Positions 23,554-36,200 of a stretch of 64,000 nt of DNA are shown here, piece after piece (the stretch's first letter is position 1; each line of letters begins with the position of its first letter). The DNA comes from Pararge aegeria. Taxonomy: Eukaryota; Arthropoda; Insecta; Lepidoptera; Nymphalidae. Location of the stretch: positions 11,364,001-11,428,000 of the forward strand of contig NC_053185.1 of assembly GCF_905163445.1 (NCBI RefSeq), in the 5' to 3' direction. The notes under the pieces were generated by a model. The model saw nothing but the letters and a program-made list of their open reading frames with translations. It was not told where the DNA came from and did no database searches. The position numbers were made by a program, and so were the translations under genes.

Positions 23554-24429
23554 TTAACATGTTACACAAATGTTAGTGACGGTGATAACTGCATTCGTTA
23601 ACTTAAAACTAAAGCTAGGAGGGTTCCAAACGCGCCCTGGTCTAAGAAGAGCCCACAACAAACTTAGCCAGGTTTTTTTTTTGTTTTTTGTTATCACCAC
23701 CTCACAGTCTAGTTAATGTTGAGCAATTCATAACCAAGATTTTTTTAGCATACCTACATGTAATCCTTAATATTATAATAGGATTTTTCTATAAGCTTAC
23801 GTTTTATATAAACTTTGAACTTATTGAGAGACATCTAAAATGGATTTCATCTGGTAATTTGTTATAAAAAGACATACAATTACCCTTAAATGAATTACAA
23901 ATTTTATGCAGCCTAGTAATATCTATATTTAATCCGGATTAACTTGTATTTAAATGTTTTAGTTAAAATAACCGTAATCGACGCCTGGAGCAAAGTGTTT
24001 GTAATTTTTTTTTATATTTCCTGCGTATAATATTAATAGATAGTTATGAATAATATAGTGCAACACACGCACCGATAGATAAACGGACACCAGACAAAGT
24101 GATCCTAAAAGGGTCTGATTTTTAGAATTCTAAAAATGACCTTTACTCCTCAGACGAAAACTAAAATTCTCTACCTACAAAGCTTTAGAAAAATACGTGC
24201 AATTTCTAAAGATTGCGCGAATATAAATGCAGAAGAAAATTTACGAGAAAGAAAACCAACTCGTTGAAATCTAATTTCGCGTAATAACAGACAGTACTTG
24301 AGCCCGATCAGCTATCCGCAGCAGACACCCGGTTCTGATCTATTATAATTGAGATGATAAATAATTTTCTAGCTGTGAGATGCCGTAGAATCAATGTATA
24401 TAGACAGATCTAGATAACAGAGTACAATA

Positions 24430-24720
24430 AATAACTGCCTCGTTTGTGGTTAGCATATTCGCCTGCAGATAACAAGGTCCTGGGTTCGTCGTTCGGGTCT
24501 GGTCAATATTTGGATTTTCTATCAACAAGTTCTTAGTGCCCGGACTTATGAAATGAGCGGTGATTCACCCTTGAGCTTCGGAAAGCATTTTAAGCTGTCA
24601 GTATTGCGCCTGATCTCTTTCCGGTGGTGTCAGAATAGTGGACCAATCGGACTATGTGATAGAGGGAATACAGAGTGCACTTATGTAAAGGTCCATTCAC
24701 TTGGATACCGCCGTGCCTTT
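24430..24720 (+). repeat. tRNA-headed SINE
   Basis: The head has A-box-like GTGGTTAGCATATTCG and a B-box region GTCCTGGGTTCGTCGTTCGG with an extra GTC. The body (CCTTGAGCTTCGGAAAGCA, CGCCTGATCTCTTTCCGG) follows. Short open frames in it are not genes. Confidence 0.6.
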
Positions 24721-24807
24721 GTGCCGCCGTGTCGTGCCATCTTGGCCCGTGCCGCAATTTGATAAAAGGTGCAGCTGCGCTACCGAAGTACGCCACGTGC
24801 GGCGTAC

Positions 24808-25080
24808 TCCATCATCATCATCATCATATCGACCCATTGCCGGCTCACTACAGGGCATGGGTCTCCTCCCACAATGAGAAGGGGTTAAGGCCGTAGTCCA
24901 CCACGTTGGCCCAGTGCGGATTGGTGGACTCCACACAGCTTTAAGGACATTATGTAGAACTCGCAGGCATGTAGGTTTCCTCAACGATGTTTCTTTCACC
25001 GCCGAAGCAAGTGATATTCTTAATTCGAACTCGGCCCCCTGAAAGTAAAGCTCCTACCCACTCTATTACTATCACCGCTC
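24808..25080 (-). repeat. GAT-tailed interspersed repeat, full length, minus strand
   Basis: The plus strand starts CATCATCATCATCATCATAT, includes GGTTAAGGCCGTAGTCCACC and ends with TCGGCCCCCTGAAAGTAAAG. It is the reverse complement of the family at 15,484-15,785. Confidence 0.7.
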
Positions 25081-25663
25081 CACGATGCGGTGTATTTTTC
25101 TGCCAAAATCAACAAACATATCCTTCACTACGGTATAGCACTTCGATATAAAATGGCAATTTTTTCTGCAGATGTACCGACACTATGTAATTGAACAGAC
25201 TATATACGTACACATTTTTGCACTATAATATCTCCCTCGTAGTTGCTGGAGATTGACCACCGTGGCCAAAACCAGTCGGGAAACTGTATTCCTGTTTTTT
25301 ACAAAAATAAATACCTACCTCCTAATATACATAGCGCAAACCTTTTAAAAATGGAAAAGCGTCGAAAAACTACACTTTACAACATAGCTCCGTGCAATAA
25401 TAATTAGGTAATAGTGCCCACGTTACGTGGACATAATAGGTATCTTACACAGACTCTCACACTCTCAGACAGAATCTCGGTTTCAGCACATTTTTACGAC
25501 CGACCGCTTGCCTGACGCCAACCATTTAAGTTAAGTTAATATTATAATTTTTTATTGATCAAAACTGAGCAATACCTACCTGTCTTCTTTTTTATATTTT
25601 TCCCTACAAAAAATTCCAGCATTCTGAGAAGGGCAAGTTTTGTCCCGGCTAAGTGAAGTCGTC

Positions 25664-25714
25664 AGGCAGCCCTAGATCTCCAGGGCTGCCTGCATGGGTA
25701 TCATCTACCCATGA
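25664..25714. repeat. two adjacent small hairpins
   Basis: GCAGCCCT / AGGGCTGC and CATGGGTA / TACCCATG form two consecutive 8-bp stems within 51 bp. No T-tract or gene end adjoins them. Confidence 0.6.
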
Positions 25715-25754
25715 CATGATAATGACACTTCCATACACAAACTTCCATAAATTA

Positions 25755-26092
25755 CACTCGCTTCCTCTATACCAGATGTACTAAACTTACATAAAAGACG
25801 ATTGCGACCTGTATACCAGATGTACTAAGCTTACATAAAGACTATTGCGACCTGTATACGAGATGTACTATACTTACATAAACGACTCTTGTTTACTGTA
25901 TACGAGACGTACTAAACTTGCATAGACGGCTCTTGCTTCCTATATACGAGATGTAAGTACTAAACCTAAATAAACGACTCTTGCTTCATGTATACTAGCT
26001 GTACTAAACTTACATAAACGACTCTTGATTCCTGTATACGAGACGTACTAAACTTGCATAAACGACACTTGCTTCCTGTTTACGAGACACTT
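25755..26092. repeat. minisatellite, about seven units of 44-48 bp
   Basis: The unit reads approximately TATACGAGATGTACTAAACT then TACATAAACGACTCTTGCTT with CCTG. Units differ at several sites and one carries an insertion. The array sits about 190 bp downstream of the polyA signal of the integrin-like gene. Confidence 0.85.
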
Positions 26093-26277
26093 AAAGCGAT
26101 ATACTAGAAGCGGGTCCCCCGAATGAACCGAGTAACTCGACCGATTACAATGTAACCGAGTAGTAAAACTGCGAAACTTGTACTCGGCAAAATATGTACA
26201 CGGTACATCTCTAATATTTAGGTACCTATGCTTAAATAGTAGGGGCATTTAAAAATGGATTCAAGTATATTATTTCA

Positions 26278-26283
26278 TTTATT
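26278..26283 (-). promoter_or_regulatory. polyadenylation signal AATAAA
   Basis: AATAAA on the minus strand, 79 bp past the stop codon of the integrin-beta-like gene, in context GGTGCAATAAATG. Confidence 0.6.
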
Positions 26284-26361
26284 GCACCATAAAAGTTTTA
26301 CAATAGTTAAATATTATTTTATTATTATTTTTAGCCACCTAGTAGACGTTTTAGTCTTTGA

Positions 26362-27219
26362 TTATTCACCATTATATTTAGTGTTTTCGTCAAAATTATT
26401 CAATTCATAAATGTTGTAGGGACCTTCAGTGCATTTAGTGTCGTTGCACGAAAAGTTGTCATATTCACAATATTCACCCATGATTGTCTGAAAATAAAAG
26501 CTCCATTTAGAACAGGTACTTATAATATAGTGGAACTGTGTATAAGTAGAATACTAATCAACTAGGATTAATTGGTTAGTGTACTTGGGATAGGTTTGAC
26601 CCAGCTTAGGGTGGGCTCTATTGTGTACCCGTCATCAACATTATCAAGAAGATTCTGACTTCACACTAATTTCCTGTATCACTATGAAAGAAAGAGTTTT
26701 CTCACGATATCTTCCTTCACCGTTATAAATCAGGAACGCACATAACTCTGAAATGATATTGATGCGTGCCGGGGAACGAACTCGGTCTACCCAAAACAAC
26801 TAGGTTATCAATTTCGTATTGAAACACAACAAAACCCCTTTTTTTTATACAGGGAAAATGCTCGACACATATAACTTCTTTGTTGGAAATGGATTGGTTA
26901 TGTGGACTGTGGCTAAGATTAGACTAAGTGAGAGGATGAAAATTGTACCGTTAAAAATTTAAATTGTAATTAATACTAAAATGAAGGATTTATTTCTATT
27001 TTCTACATCTACCTACGTTTGGAAGAAATATCAAATATTTCAAATTGCAAATCAAATAAATTTGAAAGCGGCAGGATAAAAAGCGCACAGTACCTGAACG
27101 ATTTTCAGCATCTGTGGTGCGAAGATAGTAGCTAGATAAAATAGGCAAATGACTTAGGCTGCGATAGATGCGGGTTCAAATCCCACCGGTTTCTATTATA
27201 AAATTAAACGCCTTTCTCC

Positions 27220-27259
<40 letters not shown>

Positions 27260-30200
27260 CTATATATATATATATATATAATACCAATAAATAACTATAT
27301 TTATATATATATATATATGTCGCCGCGGATATACCAAGGCGTGAAATTTACATCTAGACGTAAACAAATTAGCTCATAGGTCTTGATAGTTTTATTGTAA
27401 TATGGTTATCCAAAACTGCTTCTTTATTATAACCTTACTTTCCCAACCATTTAATATAAACTTGGGTAACAATTAATGATTTAAAGGTAGAATGTTGTTG
27501 CAATGATTTGGACTTAAATAGTTTTAATTTCTACTAAAACAAACTAGCTACAAAAAGTATTTATGAATTGTTAATGGATGACATTTTGACGCAGGAAATA
27601 AATTATTAAGTTTGCATTTTGGTTAATATTATTTCTGAGAGGTTTTAGACCTCCGTAAAATCGTTTCATATTTTAAAATTAATAACTGCATTGTAATTTA
27701 AATTATTACGCAACTTAGAAAACATTGTAAAAATAAATGAGTGCAATAACGAAGCAACTTTGTCGCCTCTGAGTTACGAGAGTGGGGATTCGTGACACGT
27801 GCACTCGCTTATTTAAGACCGAACGCGGCGGAGCTCAGACACTTTTGGTGTCGAGCGCTCGAGCGGTGAGGTCTTTCATTTCTATTTTTGTGCGATTATT
27901 TTTTTAATAATTTTACTTGATTTTTGATTGTTTGCTAAATTATTCGTTTCGAGATTAACTAAAACTATAAATCAAATATTAATTGCTTTGTCTTTTTTAT
28001 TTACAGTCAAATTAAAATTACCCTGTTAGATTTAGAATTCATCGAAGTAATAAAATTAGGTTAAGATTAATAAGTCATTTCACTTGATTTTTATTATTTT
28101 ATTTGTGATTAAAAATGAATAAAGACAACATGGCCGATGGCTCTAAAGGAGTCAGCGGTCATGACCTTTTTAAAAATTCTGATTCTAATCAAACTCCGAC
28201 ATCAGAAGTGGGATCGCTCCTGCGATCCCTTTCTGCCGGTCATGATGTTACAGACCCTGACATTATCATAGGACCTTCCAGTGCAGATGTTTCTTCAGCA
28301 GTTACGCCTCAACAAATCAGTCAAACGTCACCTACGGACCCTGTAGCATTGCCATCGATTGGTAACGTTATACCTCCCCAGTTCTTTTTGCAGATGATGA
28401 CCATGATGCAGAGCATGAGCGATCGTCTTCTACAGAAGCCAAGTGAAAGGGTAAAGATAACGGACATATTTTTACCTTCCTTTGACCCAGATGGCAGCGT
28501 TGGTGTACGTGAATGGTGCAATCACATCTCTACGGCTGTAAGTACGTACAAACTTACTGATTACGACATCCGGATGAAAGTAAATAGCTTACTCAAAGGA
28601 CGTGCTCGTATATGGGCTGACAACTGGTTAGTCACTACCTCCACTTGGGACGAACTTCGTGAGACCATTATAACAACCTTTGAACCAGAAAATAGGTACT
28701 CTCGCGATATCCTCAAATTTCGAGAACATATTTATAGCCCCAATAAGAATATTTCAGAATTCTTGTCCGAAGGTTGGTTACTGTGGAGACGAGTTACCAA
28801 AGACAAATTGGACAACAGTGATGCAGTGGAAGCCGTCATTGGAATGGTAAGTGACGAACGTCTGAGGATAGAATTGATGAATGTTAGGGCCAAGACTGTA
28901 CCTGAACTGATTTCAGTGGCATCTTCCATCAGAACTAAACGCCCTAACATGCCTCCTCCGCATTCAAATACGCCCCCTCAGAAACGAGCTAGATTCTCTC
29001 AAGATCATAGAAACATTCCTCAATGTAGTTTCTGTAATAAGTTAGGTCATGTCTGGCAAAACTGTCGAAACAGAAATGAATCTAGCCATCAAATAAAACA
29101 ACCTATTCCATCCAGCAGCACGGCACCAACCACCGCTGTCAACGTAAGTAAATATTGCTCATTTTGTGCTAAACCTGGTCACACTTTTGATACCTGTTTT
29201 CGTCGTGAAAAACAAGTTGCCTCCAACGTAAACTCCATAACCAACGATAACAAAGGTAAGCTAAATACTATGCGTATGCATGTTGGGAAAATGGAAATTG
29301 ACACAGTTTTTGACAGCGGTGCTGAGTGTTCGGTGATGCGAGAGACTGTCGCTAAGAAGATTCCAGGACGTAGGCAGCAGGTAGTAAATTATTTACGTGG
29401 ATTAGGCCCAGTACCCGTCATATCTACAAATACGCTAAAAACTGTTTGTACTATCAATAATATTAATGTAGAAATACTTTTTCATGTACTACCCGACTTT
29501 GAAATGACAACTAATGTGTTGATTGGATCAGACTTACTGAGCAATACCGGTTTAAGCGTAATTATAACTCTCAACACTGCGACATTAGTATCTCAGCCCC
29601 AAATCATGCATGTTCGTTCTAATAGTTCAATTTTCAGTAACTTGAACCATGGCTTATCTGACCAATCTGAGATTGATCAATTACTGTCACTACTTAACCG
29701 ATATTCGTATATCTTTACTAATGGTTTTGCAAAAACCCGCGTTAATACTGGACAGCTCGAAATTCGTTTGAAAAACCCAGATAAATATGTAGAACGTAAG
29801 CCTTACCGATTAACCCCCATTGAGCGCCAAAAAGTTAAGTCTATTGTTTTAGAGTTGATTGAGAACCACATAGTTAGAGAAAGTAAATCCCCTTACTCTA
29901 GCCCGATTATTCTAGTAAAGAAGAAGAACGGTGACGATCGATTGTGTGTTGATTACCGAGAGTTGAACTCTAATACCATTCGTGACCACTATCCATTACC
30001 TCTTATAGGAGACCAAATAGACCAATTAGCAGGTGGTAAATATTTCCATACACTCGATATGGCATCTGGTTTCCACCAAATCCCAATTTCCCCTGAATCA
30101 ATAGAAAAAACAGCGTTCATCACACCCGACGGGTTATACGAATATTTAACTATGCCGTTTGGCCTTTGTAATGCACCTTCAGTGTACCAAAGATGTATTA

Positions 30201-33200
30201 ATCGTGCTTTAGGACAACTTCTTAACCCTGGTAGTGCCCACAATGGTATAGACAGTATCGCTCAAGTCTACATTGATGATGTCATTAGTAAGAGCTATGA
30301 TTTTCCCTCTGGTCTTACATATCTTGAAAGAATTTTTATTGCTTTACGAGATTCAGGATTTTCAATTAATGTCGAAAAATGTTCATTTTTTAAGCGATCC
30401 ATTGAGTACCTTGGTAATATAATAGAAGACGGTAAAGTTCACCCAAGTCCCAAAAAGGTTGATGCCCTACTAAAAGCTCCAATTCCAACCTCCGTAAAGC
30501 AGGTTCGTCAATTTAATGGTCTCGCGGGTTATTTCCGTAGATTTATCCCAGATTTTGCACGCATAATGGTTCCCTTGTACAATTTAACAAAGCAAGGAGT
30601 TAAGTGGTCCTGGACAAATGACCATGAAGAGGTACGTCAAAAAGTCATCCATCATTTAACTTCTAGCCCTGTACTAACAATATTTAGGGAAGGCGAACCA
30701 ATTGAACTCCACACCGACGCCAGCTGTCTTGGATTCGGAGCGGTTCTCGTGCAGGTAATCAATGGTCGACAACACGTCGTGGCCTATTTCAGTATGCGGA
30801 CGACTGACATTGAAAGCAGATATCACTCCTATGAGCTGGAGACACTAGCCGTTGTGCGAGCAATCAAGCACTTTCGACACTACCTCTACGGGCGTAAGTT
30901 CAAAGTCATTACAGATTGTAATGCCTTAAAAGCTTCAGAGCATAAAAAGGATCTTCTACCAAGGATTCATAGATGGTGGGCTTACCTACAGAATTTCGAG
31001 TTCGAAATAGAGTACAGGAAAGGCGAGCGTATGCAGCATGCTGATTTTTTCAGCCGAAACCCCAACTCCTTTACGGTCAACGTGATGACAAGAAATTTGG
31101 AATGGCTCGTTGTGGAGCAGCATCGAGACCCTCAGCTCAGACCAATCATAGATGCCCTGCACAACGGTGAAGCGGTACCCGGATACGTTCTCGAAGGTAA
31201 CGCCCTCAAGTATGTAAGGACAGACCAGGTGTTAGGTGCACAGAAGCTTACTATGGTTCCTAAATCTTTCCAATGGAGCCTGATAAACACTTTTCATACC
31301 GCTCTTAAGCATGTAGGCTGGGAGAAAACTCTTGGTAAGATAAAAGAAACCTATTACTTTGATAAGATGAACACCATTATCCGAGAATTCGTCGACAATT
31401 GTGTGGTATGCAGGATATCTAAGCAGTCTTCTGGGGCAACGCAGGTACAGTTACATTCCATACCAAAGCCAACAGTACCGTTCGAGGTGATCCACATGGA
31501 CATCACTGGGAAGCTTGGGACACCTCAAGACCAGGAATACGTCGTGGTCACCATCGATGCCTACACCAAGTATGTATTGCTTCGTTACGCTAACGATAAA
31601 AGTCAGCATAGCGCTCTTGGAGCTCTGAAACAAGTGATACACCTATTCGGAGCACCGAAGCAAGTAGTGGTAGATGGTGGACGTGAATTCCTTGGCGAGT
31701 ACAAGAACTATTGCGATAAGTACGGCATAGAAATACATTCAATTGCACCCGGAATCAGTCGAGCTAACGGCCAAGTGGAACGAATGATGGCCACATTGAA
31801 AAATGGTCTAATAATGATCAAAAACTATGAGGTAGCTGAGTGGCATACTGCCCTTGAAAGTCTACAGTTAGCATTTAATTGTACGGTGCACAAAACAACT
31901 GGTATCGCTCCACTCACACTGCTGACTCGACGCCAGAATTGTGTACCGCCAGAACTACTGAACTTGGTAGATTTTGACAACCAGATAATCGATTTTGAAA
32001 CAATTCAGAGGCGAATTCAACAAAGGATGGTTGAAGCGGCTGGTAAAGATAAAGAAAGGTTTGAAAGAGGAAGAGCAAAAATACAAAGGTTTCAGAGAGG
32101 AGATTTTGTTCTAATCAAGAATAACCCAAGGAACCAAACTTCACTTGATCCAAAGTTCAGCATGCCTTATGAAATCCATAGAGTACTCGATAATGACCGC
32201 TACCTTGTGAAGAAAGTTATTGGTCATCACGGACGTCCTCGAAAAGTAGCTCACGACCAACTACGTCGAGCACCACAGCCGGGATACAGTAGCGAAAGGT
32301 TGATGACCGTGTCGCCGTCTAACGAACTTGAATCTGTACAGATAGAAGCCCAGCCAAACGAACAGGAAACTAGTCCATCGACTCGCCCAGCGGAAGCTAA
32401 CGATTCTTCTCAAGATGACTAGTTGTCTCTGGCTGCTTGGTGAATCCATCGTAATCTGGTGAGCTCTTTTCACACTAGTTGCTTTTAAATTATTTAACAC
32501 GTGGTCTTATAATTGTTCTATTTCCAAAAAAAAAAAAAAAAAAATGTGATAATAATAATAATTACTAGTCACTGGTTTAATTAATATGCTTACTAAGCTA
32601 TTTACACACATGGTGGTGTTCAATTATAGCTCATCTTAAAAGATGCCTTTGGCGTGCGGATCCGACCCACAACCACAAAACTTGTTGTTGACGATGTGGA
32701 GGCGTCATACAACCACGAAAAGAACAACCCTACTGTTGGGCAAATAATAATAAAAGAACAACCCTACTGTTGGGCAAATAATAATAAGAGAACAACCCTA
32801 CTGTTGGGCAAATAATAATAATAAAAGAACAACCCTACTGTTGGGCAAATAATAATAATAAAAGAACAACCCTACTGTTGGGCAAATATTACTAAAAGAA
32901 CAACCCTACTGTTGGGCAAATATTACTAAAAGAACAACCCTACTGTTGGGCAAACATTACTAAAAGAACAACCCTACTGTTGGGCAAATATTACTAAGAT
33001 AATGTTATAGGCGGGTGGAGACGTTCTATAACGAATTAGAAAGATGTTGTGTGTGTTCGAGTGATGCCCCAAAGCCATATTAAGAAGACTAGATAGAAGA
33101 TCGTTTAGACGATCCATATCCAACAATAAAAATCCAAGTATTAAAGTAACCAAATAAATTTCCTATGTACTGGTTTGCGTAATGCTAGAGTATTGAGCCG

Positions 33201-36200
33201 ATTAATCCATGCATTTATAATTTAGATAACAGATTTATTAATATTGAGTTACAAATTACCAAAATATTAATGTGAAACTATAGATAATAAATACCTAGGT
33301 TTACTGTGGAAGTACCTAGCTAGACTAAAACAAATCAGTTTCATTACAGATACACGGCGCAGAGCACGCACCGCACATCAGTATGGCCGTGTCGCCGCGG
33401 ATATACCAAGGCGTGAAATTTACATCTAGACGTAAACAAATTAGCTCATAGGTCTTGATAGTTTTATTGTAATATGGTTATCCAAAACTGCTTCTTTATT
33501 ATAACCTTACTTTCCCAACCATTTAATATAAACTTGGGTAACAATTAATGATTTAAAGGTAGAATGTTGTTGCAATGATTTGGACTTAAATAGTTTTAAT
33601 TTCTACTAAAACAAACTAGCTACAAAAAGTATTTATGAATTGTTAATGGATGACATTTTGACGCAGGAAATAAATTATTAAGTTTGCATTTTGGTTAATA
33701 TTATTTCTGAGAGGTTTTAGATCTCCGTAAAATCGTTTCATATTTTAAAATTAATAACTGCATTGTAATTTAAATTATTACGCAACTTAGAAAACATTGT
33801 AAAAATAAATGAGTGCAATAACGAAGCAACTTTGTCGCCTCTGAGTTACGAGAGTGGGGATTCGTGACACGTGCACTCGCTTATTTAAGACCGAACGCGG
33901 CGGAGCTCAGACACTTTTGGTGTCGAGCGCTCGAGCGGTGAGGTCTTTCATTTCTATTTTTGTGCGATTATTTTTTTAATAATTTTACTTGATTTTTGAT
34001 TGTTTGCTAAATTATTCGTTTCGAGATTAACTAAAACTATAAATCAAATATTAATTGCTTTGTCTTTTTTATTTACAGTCAAATTAAAATTACCCTGTTA
34101 GATTTAGAATTCATCGAAGTAATAAAATTAGGTTAAGATTAATAAGTCATTTCACTTGATTTTTATTATTTTATTTGTGATTAAAAATGAATAAAGACAA
34201 CATGGCCGATGGCTCTAAAGGAGTCAGCGGTCATGACCTTTTTAAAAATTCTGATTCTAATCAAACTCCGACATATATATATATATATATAAATATTATT
34301 ATAACTATATTATAAATTATTATTATTATAAAAAAATGTATGTCAGAACGTACCTTGCTCGGATTTTCAGGAAATGGTATATTATTACAAAAGCATCGAC
34401 CGCATACACACGTTCCACGCCCAGAACATTCTTCGCTGATCACATCCGGATGCTGGCAGTTTTTCTCAAAGCTTAAATGATCCGGATCGCAAGCGCATTT
34501 TGCGTTTTCTTCTAAGCTCACTGAAATGTTAGAATAAATTATCTAACTAAGTTGGTATCTACCTACACAACTACTAACCTAAATATAAAATTAGGTAAAA
34601 GTGTGTTTGTTACATAATATGTTCGACTCCACTACTGATCGGATCTTGTTGAAATCAAGCAGTTTAATAGCTTGTTTTATATAAATTGTGTAACTTCTTA
34701 ACAGTACCTATTAAAGGTTATTGAGAATAAGCTCATCCGGGGAAGTAGAACCGCCTTGTACTTCTGCCGCCATGCAGTTTTGCTGATTTTCGGTCTGATG
34801 GGTGTAGATTACCGCTATAACTTTAGGCGCAAGAGGCTTAACACCTCACCGCAGGTCGATAGAAAGAGGCAATTTGTAGGACGTGTTCCTTGCATGCCCT
34901 ACGAGTTTTTGCTCTTTTTATCGACGATGGTTTTCCACTTACCATCAGGCGGGCCATCTGTTTGGTTCGTCAATCATTACTATTAAAAAAAATAAGTGAT
35001 TTCGATAAAAGGTTTTACACAAACTAAAAAGGAAATACATGTTTGTACAAATCAACATTGAACACACTGTGCTAAAAGCTTTCAGTCACGAAACATTTGC
35101 CACTACTACCTCGATAAACTGAATACGTCTGCGTATCACTTTCGCGAGATGTTATAGGTATTATGGCATTAAGTAAACAATGCATATTTCTGCGACAACT
35201 GCAATCGCGGTTAATTTACTAACATTTTTCGAAGAGTACCGTTGTCTGCCTCCGAAAACTCCTCATAAGATCTATATGAAATCGAAATGCCACCATTTCG
35301 GAATAAAAATCTTTCCAACAAAAAAAAATATTTGCCAAGTCCGTCTGTAAATGACAGAGGTATGATGCCCGAACATTCATCAAAAAAAAAACTGATACAA
35401 TATCTTGGAAAACGTTCTAGCAGGGCTTGAGAAACAACCTATTTATTTTTTTGCATAGAGATAGCTTGCTGATTAGTCTGTATTCTCGGTTACTTTGCCT
35501 AGAAAACCCAACCTATACCATAAAGTACATTTGACCAATGTGAGAATAAGTATACAACGTGTAACAGAATTACGAAATAATATTAAAGGATGCATAAGTA
35601 TATTTCATAAGGAATAACCCTGTAAAAATATAAAATAAAAAAAGCATATTTTTGACGTGACAACGTCTTATAAATTGGTTTGCCGGGTGACACTTCAAGA
35701 AACTGCGTTACGCTCCGCTCACGTTATGCGCTCACAATGAGAGCGAGTGAGAGGCACGCGTCCCTTCCACTCGGGCATGGTTAGCCCGCCTAAGAGCGAG
35801 AGAGACAGACAAAAAAAGTGAAAGGCACGCGTCCCTTTGTAGTAAACGCTGTTTCATTGTACGCAAATGTATTGCAAGTTATTGTATGTATATTTGTATA
35901 TAAATACGTATGTATGTGTAAAGGTAAAAATAAAATTTTGTTAATATGAAATTCAGTGCGAGATTCTTTGTATAAATTAATGTTTTAAATTGTTACTATT
36001 ATTTCATCCTTCTTCCTACTATACGAATGAATATTCACATTAAAATTATTTTACCACTCAAAGTCGTTGTCACGTAAAACTTTCGCCCGTATACCGACTT
36101 TACAGGCAACCAATTTTTTTTTTATTCCATACAAACGAATTCAAAACATTCAAACTGTTTACTTATGACGACCCTGTTGAAGATAAAAGACACATAGTAC

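Larger units (their letters stand above)
13241..26277. other. gene-poor, repeat-rich intergenic region
   Basis: About 13 kb between the 5' end of Tdc and the 3' end of the integrin-like gene. The features listed separately are LINE and SINE fragments, a MITE, a large palindrome, a minisatellite and one coding-like stretch at 20,175-20,297. Between them I see AT-rich sequence with short chance open frames only. Distal regulatory DNA for Tdc could lie here; a GC-rich patch at 14,380-14,450 is one candidate. Confidence 0.6.
27318..28201 (+). repeat. 5' long terminal repeat
   Basis: It starts TGTCGCCGCGG and ends ACTCCGACA. It contains a TATA-like box, a putative start site, an intron-like segment, the AATAAA signal and the first 29 codons of gag. 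Confidence 0.93.
27318..34273 (+). mobile_element. intact Ty3/gypsy LTR retrotransposon, 6,956 bp
   Basis: Two 884-bp LTRs (27,318-28,201 and 33,390-34,273) begin TG and end CA. I find one difference between them (C/T in TTTTAGACCTCCG versus TTTTAGATCTCCG), so the insertion is recent. Inside is one uninterrupted gag-pol frame, a tandem repeat and no envelope gene. It is inserted antisense in intron 2 of the integrin-like gene. The domain order (gag, protease, RT, RNase H, integrase) is that of Ty3/gypsy. The tRNA-Leu-like primer site hints at the mdg3/micropia group, but I cannot test that. Confidence 0.93.

Noticed and set aside
28115..32422. Host-domesticated gag-pol gene instead of a mobile element
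   Set aside because: Flanking near-identical LTRs with TG...CA ends and all catalytic motifs intact show an ordinary recent insertion.
32721..32996. Regular repeat-spacer look of the eight-unit array (CRISPR-like)
   Set aside because: Spacers are the same short AAT-rich sequence, there are no cas genes, and it lies in the 3' region of a retrotransposon in animal DNA.
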